A DNA stretch of 64,000 nt from assembly GCA_951812665.1 (NCBI GenBank), contig CATOST010000008.1, forward strand, positions 1 through 64,000. The letters are read 5' to 3'. Source of the stretch: an uncultured Acidobacteriota bacterium. GTDB taxonomy: Bacteria; Acidobacteriota; UBA6911; RPQK01; JAJDTT01. A program made the translations under genes and the position numbers. Of the stretch, positions 18,568 to 27,264 are shown in pieces. Under the pieces are notes generated by a model. It was not told the DNA's origin. It saw nothing but the letters and a program-made list of their open reading frames with translations, and made no database searches. The first letter of the stretch is position 1, and every line of letters starts with the position of its first letter.

Positions 18568-19423
18568 AAGATCTCCGTTTCTCCCCTATCGGGGTTCATC
18601 CGTTAAGCCCAGATATCAGTATTGGTGTACCGCTCAGCAGCGTGGGGTTCACGAATTGCGGCAACAGGGAACCGACACTCAAGTCTGCGTACCGTAAAGG
18701 GGGATGGGAGACACAAACAACGGGTGGTTTGACCCTAACGCGTAGACTTGACAGCCAGCCCCGCAACCTTTCGAAGGGAACCGCGAAGAAGAAGGGGAGC
18801 TCCCCCCGATTCAGGCCGACTTGCCTCACGTCATTCAGAGGGTGAAGAGGAAGAGTAAGAAGAGTGAACAATAGGGACTCTTGGAATATTGCGCAAAAAG
18901 GACAGCATTTTTTCTGTTTCGGACCGACTATGGATCCTGGAATCATATCGAAAATCTTCTTTCCGGTCGAGGAACCCGCCTTGATTGTCGCGATCCGGCC
19001 ATCTCGACCGGGTCTTCAGACCGTTTCAGCCCCGGTTCCAGCCTCCATAGAGTAGGAGAATAGAATAGTATTTTGCATTATCGGAATGATATTCGGGTGA
19101 ATATATGGGCTCATTACGTGATTCTTCTGTGATCTTAGTCGCGTCGGGTCATCATTTCCGCACACCGGGCATGTTGCATCTCCGCGCCGGCTTCCTCCTT
19201 CAGTCGACGCGTGCCGATGTGCAACCGGACCTTGCACCGCAGTGCAAGGAGGGTGCGCAATGGAATAATCCCGAAAAACTGACGCGAGAAAACGAGGTGC
19301 CGCGGGAATGCCTTTCCGGTCTGAGCGCAACCGCGCAGCCCGTGAGCGTCAGCTTCGGACCATGTCCTCCGCTGTAAGTTGACCGGGTCCGGCGTCGAAC
19401 CTATTCTGCCCCCAGGAGGAGAA
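18568..19423. other. Intergenic region left of the accessory island
   Basis: About 850 bases with no supportable gene. Open frames here are short and lack ribosome-binding sites. The right end carries the strong 'aggaggag' site of the next gene. The homology shared with the second beta-propeller copy begins only in the last 30 or so bases ('gaacctattctgcc' here, 'gaacctgttctgcc' there). Confidence 0.5.
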
Positions 19424-20863
19424 ATGAAAAGAGTTCTGCTGGCTTGCCTGCTGCTGTCACTGCCGTTGCTGGGCGGAAAATCCGTCGTCGACGTCGGGTC
19501 CGACCGTCAGCTTTTTCTGGACCGGGAGCTCATCGACGAGATGCGCGGCGCCGAATTCGAGTTGCACCGGCCGGTGCTGCGCGAAGAGGTCCTGCGATAC
19601 GACAAGCCCTGGGAGGGGGACACCTCCTGGCATCCCATCGTGATCCGGGACGGGGACCGCTTCCGGATGTGGTACCGGGTCTCCCAAGGCAACCATGACG
19701 GCGTGGCCCAGACGGCCTACGCCGAGAGCAAGGACGGGATTCGTTGGGAGCGCCCCTCGCTGGGGCTGGTGGAGTCGCAAGGATCCACCGACAACAACCT
19801 GATCTGGCCCACGGCCGGCAACCAGGGGATCAACATGTGCGTCTTCAAGGACCCGAACCCCGGCGTGCCGGAGGGGGAACGGTACAAGGCCATTGTCCAG
19901 ACCCGGGACATCCACGGGCTGGTCTCGGCGGACGGGCTGCATTGGGAACCGATCCGGCCCGAACCCCTGATCCCCCGCCTCCAGGACCAGCACAACGACG
20001 GCCCCCACGCCGCCTTCTGGGATCCGTGGCAGTCCAGGTACGTCGTCTACAAGCGCGGCTGGTGGGGAGCCACTCCGGAAAAGCAACTGGACGCCTCGGG
20101 AACCAGCGGAGAGGCCAATCGGACCATTCGCCGTTTCAGCTCCCGGGACTTCCTCACCTGGCACGGCCCCGAATGGGTGGAGATCCCCTTCGGGACCCAC
20201 CCCCGGGAACAGTTCTACACCAGCGCCGCCATCCCCTATCCCTGGGCCCGGAACGTCTACCTCATGTTTCCCATGCGCTTCATCCTGGACCGGGAAGGCG
20301 AGGGCTGGCCCTTTCCCGGCCTCTCGGACATCGCCCTGCTCAGCAGCCGCGACGGGCTCCGTTGGCAGCGGACCTTCCGCGAAGCCTGGATCCGTCCGGG
20401 ACCGGACCGGAACAACTGGCACGAACGCGCGATGTCCTTCGGCTCGGGCCTGGTCCGGACCGCTCCGGGAGAGCTCTCCATGTACATGACCCACAATTAC
20501 CGGACCCCCGATGCCCACATCCGGCGGGTGACGCTGCGGCAGGACGGGTTCATCTCGGTCCATGCCCCCGATCTGGGAGGGGAGTTCACGACCCGGCCGT
20601 TGAAATTCAGGGGGAGCCGCTTGCGGATCAACTACTCCACCTCGGTCACGGGGTCGGTCCGGGTGGAGGTGCTCAACCACTTCTCCCGTCCCGTCCTCGG
20701 CTTCAACCTGAAGGACAGCAACGAGATCTACGGGGACGAGCTGGACCGGGTCGTCCGTTGGGGGGAGAACGAAGACCTGAGTACGCTGGAAGGCCAAGTG
20801 GTCCGCCTCCGCTTCGTCCTGCGGGACGCGAACCTCTATTCCTTCCAATTCGGCGCCCCGTAG
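19424..20863 (+). CDS. Secreted five-bladed beta-propeller GH-like protein, copy 1
   Basis: 479 residues from the ATG at 19424, behind AGGAGGAG; 'MKRVLLACLLLSLPLLGG' is a signal peptide. The body repeats 'GDRFRMWYRV', 'AYAESKDGIRWERPSLGLVE', 'LVSADGLHWEPI', 'LLSSRDGLRWQRTFREAW', the 'SxDGxxW' blade signature of GH43/GH32-like five-bladed propellers. A C-terminal beta-sandwich-like segment ('LRINYSTSVTGSVRVEVLN') follows. Such proteins are common in polysaccharide-degrading Acidobacteriota and Planctomycetota; activity on a specific sugar cannot be read. The copy at 27265 is about nine-tenths identical by eye, including leader and 3' hairpin, so this is a recent duplication. Its 3' flank cuts into a decayed helicase gene. 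Confidence 0.85.
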   Translation: MKRVLLACLLLSLPLLGGKSVVDVGSDRQLFLDRELIDEMRGAEFELHRPVLREEVLRYDKPWEGDTSWHPIVIRDGDRFRMWYRVSQGNHDGVAQTAYAESKDGIRWERPSLGLVESQGSTDNNLIWPTAGNQGINMCVFKDPNPGVPEGERYKAIVQTRDIHGLVSADGLHWEPIRPEPLIPRLQDQHNDGPHAAFWDPWQSRYVVYKRGWWGATPEKQLDASGTSGEANRTIRRFSSRDFLTWHGPEWVEIPFGTHPREQFYTSAAIPYPWARNVYLMFPMRFILDREGEGWPFPGLSDIALLSSRDGLRWQRTFREAWIRPGPDRNNWHERAMSFGSGLVRTAPGELSMYMTHNYRTPDAHIRRVTLRQDGFISVHAPDLGGEFTTRPLKFRGSRLRINYSTSVTGSVRVEVLNHFSRPVLGFNLKDSNEIYGDELDRVVRWGENEDLSTLEGQVVRLRFVLRDANLYSFQFGAP

Positions 20864-20902
20864 GCGCCTGGGAGCGGCGGCATCCCTGCCGCCGGACTGG
20901 AG

Positions 20903-20921
20903 CGGCGGTTTTCAACCGCCG
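20903..20921 (+). terminator. Hairpin after beta-propeller copy 1
   Basis: CGGCGGTT and AACCGCCG form a perfect 8-bp stem with a 3-base loop, 40 bases past the stop. The same hairpin follows copy 2 at 28745-28763. No T tract, so it may be an RNA-stabilising or REP-like hairpin. Confidence 0.55.
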
Positions 20922-20999
20922 AACTCCGGAGTAACATCGGCCCGGCGTGCCAACGGGTGCACGTCGGGATGAACGCGTTGGAATGGGGGGCCAAAAGTT

Positions 21000-21389
21000 C
21001 CCCTCTTCGTCGGCGACGATGACGCCGCCGGTCTCACGGATCAACCGGAGAGCCCGCGCGACGCCGTGTTTCTGAAAGCTCGTCAGCGGCAGATTGCCAT
21101 CGGTTTTGGTCTCTTCTTGGACTTCCTCGCCATAGAGCTGCCACAGAACCCGGATGAAGATGTCCCAAGGGGACCGAGCCTGGAACACGACCTCGAAGAT
21201 CCCTGCCAAATCGTAAGGTTCGGCTTCGTCCCACAGATCGTCGAACCATTGCGTGGCCTCTTCGATGCTGAACACACTCCCTCGCTCGTTGGAATCTACG
21301 AGTCAATCACAGAACCCGGGACAGAAGTCGAAACCGTAGTGCAGGTTCTTGGCGCGGATGAAGACATCGGCGTCGAGGAGATAGGCCAT
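21000..21389 (-). pseudogene. DUF4411 PIN-like/helicase fusion remnant
   Basis: Starts at the ATG at 21389 as 'MAYLLDADVFIRAKNLHYGFDF', the N-terminus of DUF4411 PIN-like nuclease/toxin proteins. It hits TGA at 21303-21305 where the family has Trp, then runs on in the same frame as 'LVDSNERGSVFSIEEATQWFDDLWDEAEPYDLA'. From there it is the N-terminus of an SNF2/DEAD-type helicase ('SPWDIFIRVLWQLYG', 'LTSFQKHGVARALRLI', 'GVIVADEEG'). It breaks exactly at the Walker A region, at the junction with the beta-propeller duplication near 21000. Two genes have thus been fused by deletion, interrupted by a nonsense codon and truncated. Both families are common in defence islands. Confidence 0.75.
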
Positions 21390-22107
21390 CTACCATCCCA
21401 ATTCCAGGCTTGCCGCAAAACCGCGGAAGGTCGATGCCTTCCTGATGCCGAGGAGGCGGAAGGACTCGGAGAAAGACGTGCGGCCTCCCAGTGTGCTGGT
21501 GACCAACGCATGGCCGAAGCGCTGTCCCACACGTGCCTTGAGCGTCGGATGGTAACTGCCGCCGCTCCTTGCCGGCAAGGCCCCTATCCGATTCACCTCT
21601 CGGCGGTAGGCAGACGCGAGAGAGTCGCGATCGAGGGCACCGATATCGTAGGTCCGACGAAGAACGACAAGCGTGCTCACCTTGTAACGGCGGGCCAACC
21701 GGTTGATCTCGTTGGAAAGATCCTCGGTCTCTCGAAATTCCTCGCGTAGCGAAGCCAGGGGGACGAGAAGCTCCGCGGCGGCCCGGTTGCACCGGACCTC
21801 GACGGCGTGGGACGGCGCCGAGACCGGCTCAACGTCCGAAAGGGCAGATTCGCCCAGCCAGATGTGCGCCAGTTCGTGCGCCAGTGTGAACATCTGCGCG
21901 GCCTCGCTGTCGGCACCGTTGACGAAGACCAGCGGGGCAAGATTGTCGGCCAAGGCAAAACCGCGGAACTCGTCCGGATCGAGCTTGCGGTGGGTGTTTG
22001 GGAAAGCGCCTTTCCAATACGTCCGGCTCGATTCCTGCCCGCTCACGGGCCCAGCGCAGAAGCTCCGGTTTGACATCAACACGCAGGATCATCGTCGGTT
22101 CTTCCAT
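21390..22107 (-). pseudogene. ImmA/IrrE-type metallopeptidase with internal deletion
   Basis: From the start at 22107 the frame reads 'MILRVDVKPELLRWARERAGIEPDVLERRFPK', the HTH N-terminus of XRE-ImmA/IrrE fusion proteins. After 'cccaaacaccc' it continues only in a different frame as 'THRKLDPDEFRGFALADNL' and 'TLAHELAHIWLG' (HExxH zinc motif) with the usual C-terminal part to 21390. Roughly 100 or more residues between the HTH and the peptidase are missing, and the fusion is out of frame, so it is a pseudogene. A separate start at 22082 could still express the peptidase part. Full-length relatives form an antitoxin-like pair with DUF4411, whose remnant follows immediately (TAG at 21390-21392, next ATG at 21389). 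Confidence 0.75.
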
Positions 22108-23246
22108 GTCCGGAAATAGTGGAGGACACCCTTCAGCCGCGCCTCATAGTTCCAGCCTTCGTGAAAGGTTTCGTAGATATGAACCACCTGCGGCTCCTTG
22201 AGACCATAGAGATGCGAGACCACGGCATCCAACTCTTGAATCTTTTCCTCCTTTTCGTGGGCCGCGAGCGGTCCGCACCCTACACGGCGCTTGGACTGGA
22301 TCCACTGGATCACTGGTCCGGATCTGCCCACGCGTAATAGGTCTCGGTATCCGGTGTCCACAGATCGAAGGACTCTCCCTTGTAGACCGGCCAGAAACCG
22401 TCCGGGCATGCCTCGCTTTTCAGGTCCAGTGATCGTCGAGCGCGGGCTCCAGAGCGCCGTTCAACAGATGCTCCACAGCAAAAGGCTTGGTGTAGTAGCT
22501 CCCTGAAGATTTGCGGGCACCGGAACGGTTGCGCAGATAGATCTCGCCGACAGATACGGCAGGGGGCTCGCCGGCGCGTGCCGGAGCGTAAACCAACTCA
22601 CTAACGCGTAGCTGATGGGCGACAAGCTGTTGAATCGAGTAGACCCGGCTTCCGCCGACTCCCTTTCATGCAACATGACCGCCAACGCCGTCCGCCGTGG
22701 GCCGCTGCGCAAGAGGCTCGTCAGGTTGTCCAGGCGCTCGACGGAGAAACCGAGCGCATTCAACAACTCGAGGTCCCGTTTGGCGAGCGCAGCCTGCGCC
22801 TTGCGTTTGGCCTCGACCCAATCCGAACGGTTCGGCACGCCTGCCTCCAATTCATGGAGTGCCAACAATCCCTCGTTGTTGAGACCCGGTAGCGCCGTTT
22901 CCAGAGACGGCAGGGCTTGGGACAACAGTCGAAGCGCGGCGTGCCGGTCGGGCTGGTCCAACACCTCCCGGCAGAGCCGCTCCACCTGACCCGGATCAAG
23001 GTCCGTATAGACCGGCGGGGACTCTCCCGACGCGCCGCACAGGGCCACCTTTCCGGAATGCAGGACAACCAGGAGTACTGGCGCCGCCCGCCTTGCCTTT
23101 CGCGCCTTCCAGGCCACCAGCAGCGCCGCTCGCGCCGGCGTACCAGACGCTGTCGCAACGGCGACCTCGACGGCGTGGCCCCGGCCGATAAACAGACCCG
23201 CCCGCGACAGTCCCGAGCCGAAGCCGGGCGTCCAAGGTCGAGCCAA
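22089..23246 (-). pseudogene. Decayed type IIG (Eco57I-like) restriction-methylase
   Basis: Several pieces of one large enzyme lie in order on this strand in different frames. From 23246 come 'LFIGRGHAVEVAVATASG', 'YTDLDPGQVERLCREVLD' and 'ERLDNLTSLLRSGPRRTAL' (N-terminal part). Near 22440-22520 is 'RKSSGSYYTKPFAVEHLL', the hallmark before the methylase motifs. Near 22320-22400 is 'FWPVYKGESFDLWTPDTE'. Near 22110-22230 are 'LDAVVSHLYGL' and 'ETFHEGWNYEARL' (C-terminus). Full-length relatives have well over 1000 residues; here the NPPY-containing catalytic core is gone. The enzyme would have methylated and cleaved DNA as a single polypeptide. Multiple internal deletions and frameshifts make it non-functional. 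Confidence 0.75.
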
Positions 23247-23785
23247 GTACGCACAATAGCCTTATCTCTTCTGCTTTCAGGGAATAGTGCACCATGCCTC
23301 TTTGCATGTCTGGTCGAATTTTTAGCAATCGAGAGTAACGAATCGTTGTTGTCAACGAGGTCTTTCAGGAAAACTTCCAGGGCACCGGACCGCTGATTGT
23401 CAGGCATCAACCAGACACCAACCCGGACCTTGTAGTCAGAGGTTGTAGACACATAGCCATCCACCGGAATTTCGTTTGGTAACGACAACCCAACGTGCCC
23501 AATACGTTGTCGAACCTCACGCCACCGACGTCTGCCGAACTCGTCGGCATCTAGAACAAATCCCACTGCACGGCCGCTGCTGACTCGTACGTTAATTTCC
23601 ATACCATCGAGCAAACCTGTGTCACTGCCCACAGGCACAATCTCTGGAGAATTTGCAGACACGTTGTGGCTGGGGTTTTCTCCTTTGACCAAGCAGACAC
23701 ACCCATGTTGACTTAGAAGATGCTTGATAGTGTGAGCGTCGTCGTTGCCCTCGACGTGCAGCTTGGATCGTTCAATCGTCGCCAT
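22760..23785 (-). CDS. Toprim-type (DUF3226/OLD-like) partner of AAA ATPase
   Basis: The ATG at 23785 overlaps the stop of the upstream ATPase gene by one base. Residues 1-182 look like the DUF3226/DUF4435 Toprim proteins: 'KLHVEGNDDAHTI' with the catalytic-type Glu12, 'AVGFVLDADEFGRRRW' with Asp79 and Asp81, and 'DKAIVRTWLDL' near residue 181. In relatives this last element is followed by only 30-50 more residues. Here homology stops at about 23236, and the rest of the frame is out-of-frame read-through of the type IIG remnant, so the native C-terminus is lost. Known OLD-type ATPase/Toprim pairs (Gabija, PARIS, retron effectors) act in phage defence with the Toprim as nuclease. Whether the truncated protein is active is uncertain. 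Confidence 0.65.
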   Translation of the reverse strand: MATIERSKLHVEGNDDAHTIKHLLSQHGCVCLVKGENPSHNVSANSPEIVPVGSDTGLLDGMEINVRVSSGRAVGFVLDADEFGRRRWREVRQRIGHVGLSLPNEIPVDGYVSTTSDYKVRVGVWLMPDNQRSGALEVFLKDLVDNNDSLLSIAKNSTRHAKRHGALFPESRRDKAIVRTWLDLGRPASARDCRGRVCLSAGATPSRSPLRQRLVRRRERRCWWPGRRERQGGRRQYSWLSCIPERWPCAARRESPRRSIRTLIRVRWSGSAGRCWTSPTGTPRFDCCPKPCRLWKRRYRVSTTRDCWHSMNWRQACRTVRIGSRPNARRRLRSPNGTSSC

Positions 23786-24855
23786 CAACGGACCTCGATC
23801 TCTTGCTCCACCGCCACCGGAATGTGTTCGCCACGAAGCGTAACCGACTGTTTCAGCAATCTATCTAGCTTGTGGATCGAAACGTGTTCTCCAAGTTCCG
23901 GGCTAGTCCGAACCAGGGTCCCCAGTCCACGAATACAATCATAACTGTGAGTCGTCGCAAATACTTGGACGTTTGTACGTTCAGCTATTTCGATGAGGAG
24001 TCGCCAGACATCTTCCATAACGGTCCAGTGGAGGCCAGCGTCGATCTCGTCAATCAGCAAGAATCCGTTAGCCGTACCCACCAATGCAAGGCGGAATGCG
24101 AGCAGGCGACGCACGCCGTCTCCATAGCTGCCGATTGGTACACGGCGACTTGTACCGCGGCGGCCTACCAAAATACCGCGGCTGCTCACTTTGTCTCCGG
24201 TAAGGAAATGGATGGAATCTATGTCGGGCAGGAGAAGCTCCATGTCCTTCACAACTTCAGACTCCTGGCCATCAGCCAGAAGCCGATTCCACGCTTTGCC
24301 CATGGTGGCAGTCGCGAGTGACTCCAGCCCGACAAAATTAACGGCGTTGTCAATAGATCTGTAGCGCATGAAAACCGGCCGGCCGTTCATAATGGAGCCA
24401 TCTTCGGCTACGGGTATTACAGTGTCCTTTTTTCGCGTGCCGCTTACAATGCTAATTGCAAATGCGGGTTCTGCCTGCTCGTCGGGATCATAAGAGCGGC
24501 TCTGCCAGGCGACCTCACCGGCTTCATCGAGTGACAACACCCTTACGGTCAAGCTTTGTCTTTCGTTATCGGAAGACAGCTCGAAACATGCTCCTGGCTG
24601 GCAATCATGACCAAAAAAAAGGTGAGATATCTCCGGCCTAGGGCCCCGTCGATCGTACGACGAAAACTCCCCACGGCGTCGTGCGGACTCATAAAATACC
24701 GACAGGTGCGCTTCCGTTACAAGTAATTCTACTGCCTCAAGGATTGAAGTCTTCCCGGAGTTGTTCTTACCTACTATGAGGTTCACCTTGGCTAGGTCAT
24801 CTAGCCTGTACGACTTGAAACCACGGTAATTGCGTAACACGAGGGTCTTCAACAT
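23785..24855 (-). CDS. AAA (OLD/ABC-like) ATPase of a two-gene defence pair
   Basis: 356 residues, apparently complete. It starts 'MLKTLVLRNYRGFKSYRLD' as in AAA_15/AAA_21 ATPases. Walker A is 'VGKNNSGKTS' (29-37), the ABC-like signature 'SYGDGVRR' lies at 243-250, Walker B is 'FLLIDEIDAGLHW' (265-277), and the switch His is His303 in 'ATTHSYD'. Architecture and the coupled downstream Toprim gene match two-component OLD-family systems such as PARIS (AriA/AriB), where the ATPase senses phage anti-restriction and releases the Toprim nuclease. That parallel is from memory and not proved here. Its neighbours are remnants of a restriction enzyme and other defence genes, which fits the role. The leader region lies toward 24900; no promoter was identified. 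Confidence 0.82.
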   Translation of the reverse strand: MLKTLVLRNYRGFKSYRLDDLAKVNLIVGKNNSGKTSILEAVELLVTEAHLSVFYESARRRGEFSSYDRRGPRPEISHLFFGHDCQPGACFELSSDNERQSLTVRVLSLDEAGEVAWQSRSYDPDEQAEPAFAISIVSGTRKKDTVIPVAEDGSIMNGRPVFMRYRSIDNAVNFVGLESLATATMGKAWNRLLADGQESEVVKDMELLLPDIDSIHFLTGDKVSSRGILVGRRGTSRRVPIGSYGDGVRRLLAFRLALVGTANGFLLIDEIDAGLHWTVMEDVWRLLIEIAERTNVQVFATTHSYDCIRGLGTLVRTSPELGEHVSIHKLDRLLKQSVTLRGEHIPVAVEQEIEVR

Positions 24856-25008
24856 TCTTCTCCTCGCTAGCCCGAGTTTACCGTGTTCGCGTCAACATAG
24901 CACTGCCCTAGCGCATGGGCAGACCGATTTCTCCAATTCAAGTTATTGATAAGGAAGAGCTTAGCCACCCAGCTCGACGGAGACCATTGCGCCCGTGACT
25001 TCGGCTTT

Positions 25009-26875
25009 TGTATGACCTAATACACAGTGGACTGTTCCAGATTTTTCCTGAAAGTATCTATCTGATCTAGCAATATAATCTTTTGGTTTCAGCCGAGGAC
25101 CCTTGACACTCGGCCTTTCTCTACGCTATTGTATGACCTAATATATGGCCAGCATCGTCAAGAAGATCATCCGCGGCCACCCCTACTACTACGCCCGCGT
25201 CTGCAAGCGCGTCGACGGCAAGCCCAAGATCGTTTCCCAGACCTATCTCGGCCGCGCCGACAAGATCATCGAGAAGCTTCGGGCCGCCCCCGTCCCCGCC
25301 CAGCCACTGGAGGCGGTGGTGCGCGAATTCGGCGCCTCCACCGCCCTGCTCGCCCTCGCCCGCCGCTTGCAGCTCGTCGAGCACATCGACCGCCATCTCC
25401 CCAAGCGCGGCTCCGGTCCCTCCGTCGGCACCTACCTGCTCACCGCCGTCCTCAACCGCTGCCTCGCCCCCGGCTCCAAGGCCAGCCTCGCCCGCTGGTT
25501 CGACTCCACCGCCCTCGGCCGCCTCCTCCCCCTGCGCTCCAACCAACTCACCAGCCAGCGCTTCTGGGACCACATGCACCGCGTCCCCGTCTCAGCCATC
25601 CCCGCCATCGAACGCGACATCGTCACCGCCATGACCCGTGAGTTCGGCCTCGACCTGCGCCAAGTGCTGTTTGACGCCACCAACTTCTTCACCTACATCG
25701 ATTCTTTCAACGAGCGCTCCCAGCTGGCCCAGCGCGGCCACAGCAAGGAGGGCCGCAGGTCGTTGCGCATCATCGGCATGGCGCTGCTGGTCACGGCCGA
25801 CTTCCGCCTGCCCCTGCTGCATCGCACCTATCCCGGCAACCGGCCCGACGCGCCGCTGTTCCAGAGCCTCGCCGCCGACTTGGCCCGGCGCTACCATGAG
25901 ATCGCCGCCGGCGCCGAGACGGTCACCTTGGTCTTCGACAAGGGCAACAACTCGCGCGAGAACCTGGACTGGGTCGAGCGCGGCCCCTTCCACTTCATCG
26001 GCTCGCTGGTGCCGACCCAACACCCGGACCTGCTGGCCGTGCCGGCGGACCAGTTGCGCTCGCTGGAGGCCGACGGGTTGCCCGGCGTGCACGCCTACCG
26101 CACCCCCTACGAAGTGTTCGGCGTCGAGCGCACGGTGCTGGTGATCTGGAACCAAGCGCTGTTCGACGCCCAGTGCCGGACGCTGCTGCGTGAGATCGCG
26201 AAGCGGCGCCAGCACCTGCGCGCGCTGCAGCGGCAGCTACGCCGCTGGCGCGACGGCAAGATCCGTGGGGGGCGCAAGCCGGGCGTGGCCACCACGCGCA
26301 AGAAGGTTGACGGCTGGCTGCGGGCACGGCACATGCGGGACCTGTTCAAGGTCCAGGTGCGTGAGGAGGACGGCTTGCCGAAGGTGAATTACCGCTTCCA
26401 GCGGCGCGCCTGGGAGCAGCTGCAGCGCAGGTTGCTGGGCAAGACCCTGCTGTTCACCGACCAAGCGGACTGGAGCGACGCCGAGTTGGTGCGCGGCTAC
26501 CGCGCCCAGCATCATGTCGAGAGCGCCTTCCGGCAACTCAAGGACAGAGACTGCATCGCGATCCGGCCGCAATACCACTGGACGGATCAGAAGATCGCGG
26601 TGCATGTGTTCTGCTGCGTGCTGGCGCTGATGTTGTGCGGACTGCTGCAGCGGAAACTGAGCCGCCACGGCGTGTCGGGCTCGATCCCCGCGCTGCTCGA
26701 CGCACTGGGTGGGATCCGCGAAGTCGACGTACTCTATCCCGCGCAGGAGGAGGGCGGCGATCCCGAACTCAGGACGACGCTCTCGCAGATGACGGACGAA
26801 CAGCGCAGGATGTACGAAATCCTAGACCTCGAAAGCCAGACCATCTAACCCCTGATGCGGCTCCGTAGGTCATAC
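25009..26875 (+). mobile_element. IS1634-family insertion sequence
   Basis: The transposase gene is framed by the inverted motif GTATGACCTA: at 25010-25019 and again, as a direct copy, at 25131-25140 on the left, with the complement TAGGTCATAC at 26866-26875 on the right. Either left copy could be the true terminal repeat; the outer one gives about 1.87 kb, usual for the family. The element separates the defence locus from the second beta-propeller copy. Confidence 0.65.
25145..26848 (+). CDS. IS1634-family DDE transposase
   Basis: 567 residues, full length. N-terminal 'YYYARVCKRVDGKPKIVSQTYLGRAD' is the family entry motif. The catalytic DDE core includes 'VLFDATNFFTYID' (first Asp), 'TLVFDKGNNSRENL' (second Asp) and 'HHVESAFRQLKD' (Glu), followed by 'IRPQYHWTDQKIAVHVFCCVLALML'. 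Codon use is much richer in G/C third positions than the neighbouring AAA/Toprim genes, as expected for a recent arrival. The start ATG lies four bases after the inner left repeat. Confidence 0.9.
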   Translation: MASIVKKIIRGHPYYYARVCKRVDGKPKIVSQTYLGRADKIIEKLRAAPVPAQPLEAVVREFGASTALLALARRLQLVEHIDRHLPKRGSGPSVGTYLLTAVLNRCLAPGSKASLARWFDSTALGRLLPLRSNQLTSQRFWDHMHRVPVSAIPAIERDIVTAMTREFGLDLRQVLFDATNFFTYIDSFNERSQLAQRGHSKEGRRSLRIIGMALLVTADFRLPLLHRTYPGNRPDAPLFQSLAADLARRYHEIAAGAETVTLVFDKGNNSRENLDWVERGPFHFIGSLVPTQHPDLLAVPADQLRSLEADGLPGVHAYRTPYEVFGVERTVLVIWNQALFDAQCRTLLREIAKRRQHLRALQRQLRRWRDGKIRGGRKPGVATTRKKVDGWLRARHMRDLFKVQVREEDGLPKVNYRFQRRAWEQLQRRLLGKTLLFTDQADWSDAELVRGYRAQHHVESAFRQLKDRDCIAIRPQYHWTDQKIAVHVFCCVLALMLCGLLQRKLSRHGVSGSIPALLDALGGIREVDVLYPAQEEGGDPELRTTLSQMTDEQRRMYEILDLESQTI

Positions 26876-27264
26876 GGGAGGGTTGACCTATGTCTCTGCA
26901 AAAAAAGAACTTATCTTTATCTTTTTGTCCAACACGGTAAACTCGGGCTAGGGGCTCACTCCACACACGCGACGCTAGTTGGAATATACGCCTGTGAGAC
27001 ACCACCTCGAGTTAGATCCTGGTGCAACCCGAAATGACGAGCAAGGCTCCCGTTAGCCTGCATATCTCAGCCGAAACATTGATAGGGCTGTTTTTTTCAC
27101 GATAAGTGTTTTGTCAACAACCACATACGTCACCGTACGGCACACAGGCTTTTAAACATGCAGTGTACCAGAACGAGATTGGCACTTCCTGGCGTGAATA
27201 ATCCCAGTGCGCCGGTTCGTAGACCGCGTGCGGCATTGAACCTGTTCTGCCTCCGGGAGGAGAA
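26876..27264. other. Intergenic region between IS1634 and propeller copy 2
   Basis: No gene seen. AT-richer than the surroundings, with 'ttatctttatctttttgtcc' close to the IS end. The last 30 bases share homology with the leader of propeller copy 1 and hold the 'gggaggag' ribosome-binding site. Confidence 0.5.

Noticed and set aside
19457..20848. 463-residue minus-strand open frame across beta-propeller copy 1, with a matching one across copy 2
   Set aside because: Conserved only because the sense genes are duplicated; low-complexity Val/Pro/Gly-rich product without start signals.
22760..23236. C-terminal 160 residues of the Toprim reading frame as a genuine domain
   Set aside because: The same bases encode the recognisable N-terminal part of the type IIG enzyme in another frame; the Arg-rich Toprim-frame product is read-through.
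24456..24641. Small plus-strand open frame inside the AAA ATPase gene
   Set aside because: Antisense to a well-supported gene, with no start signals.
25121..26668. Long open frames opposite and beside the IS1634 transposase
   Set aside because: Shadows caused by very high G/C third positions in the transposase; they contain no family motif and the real frame is clear.
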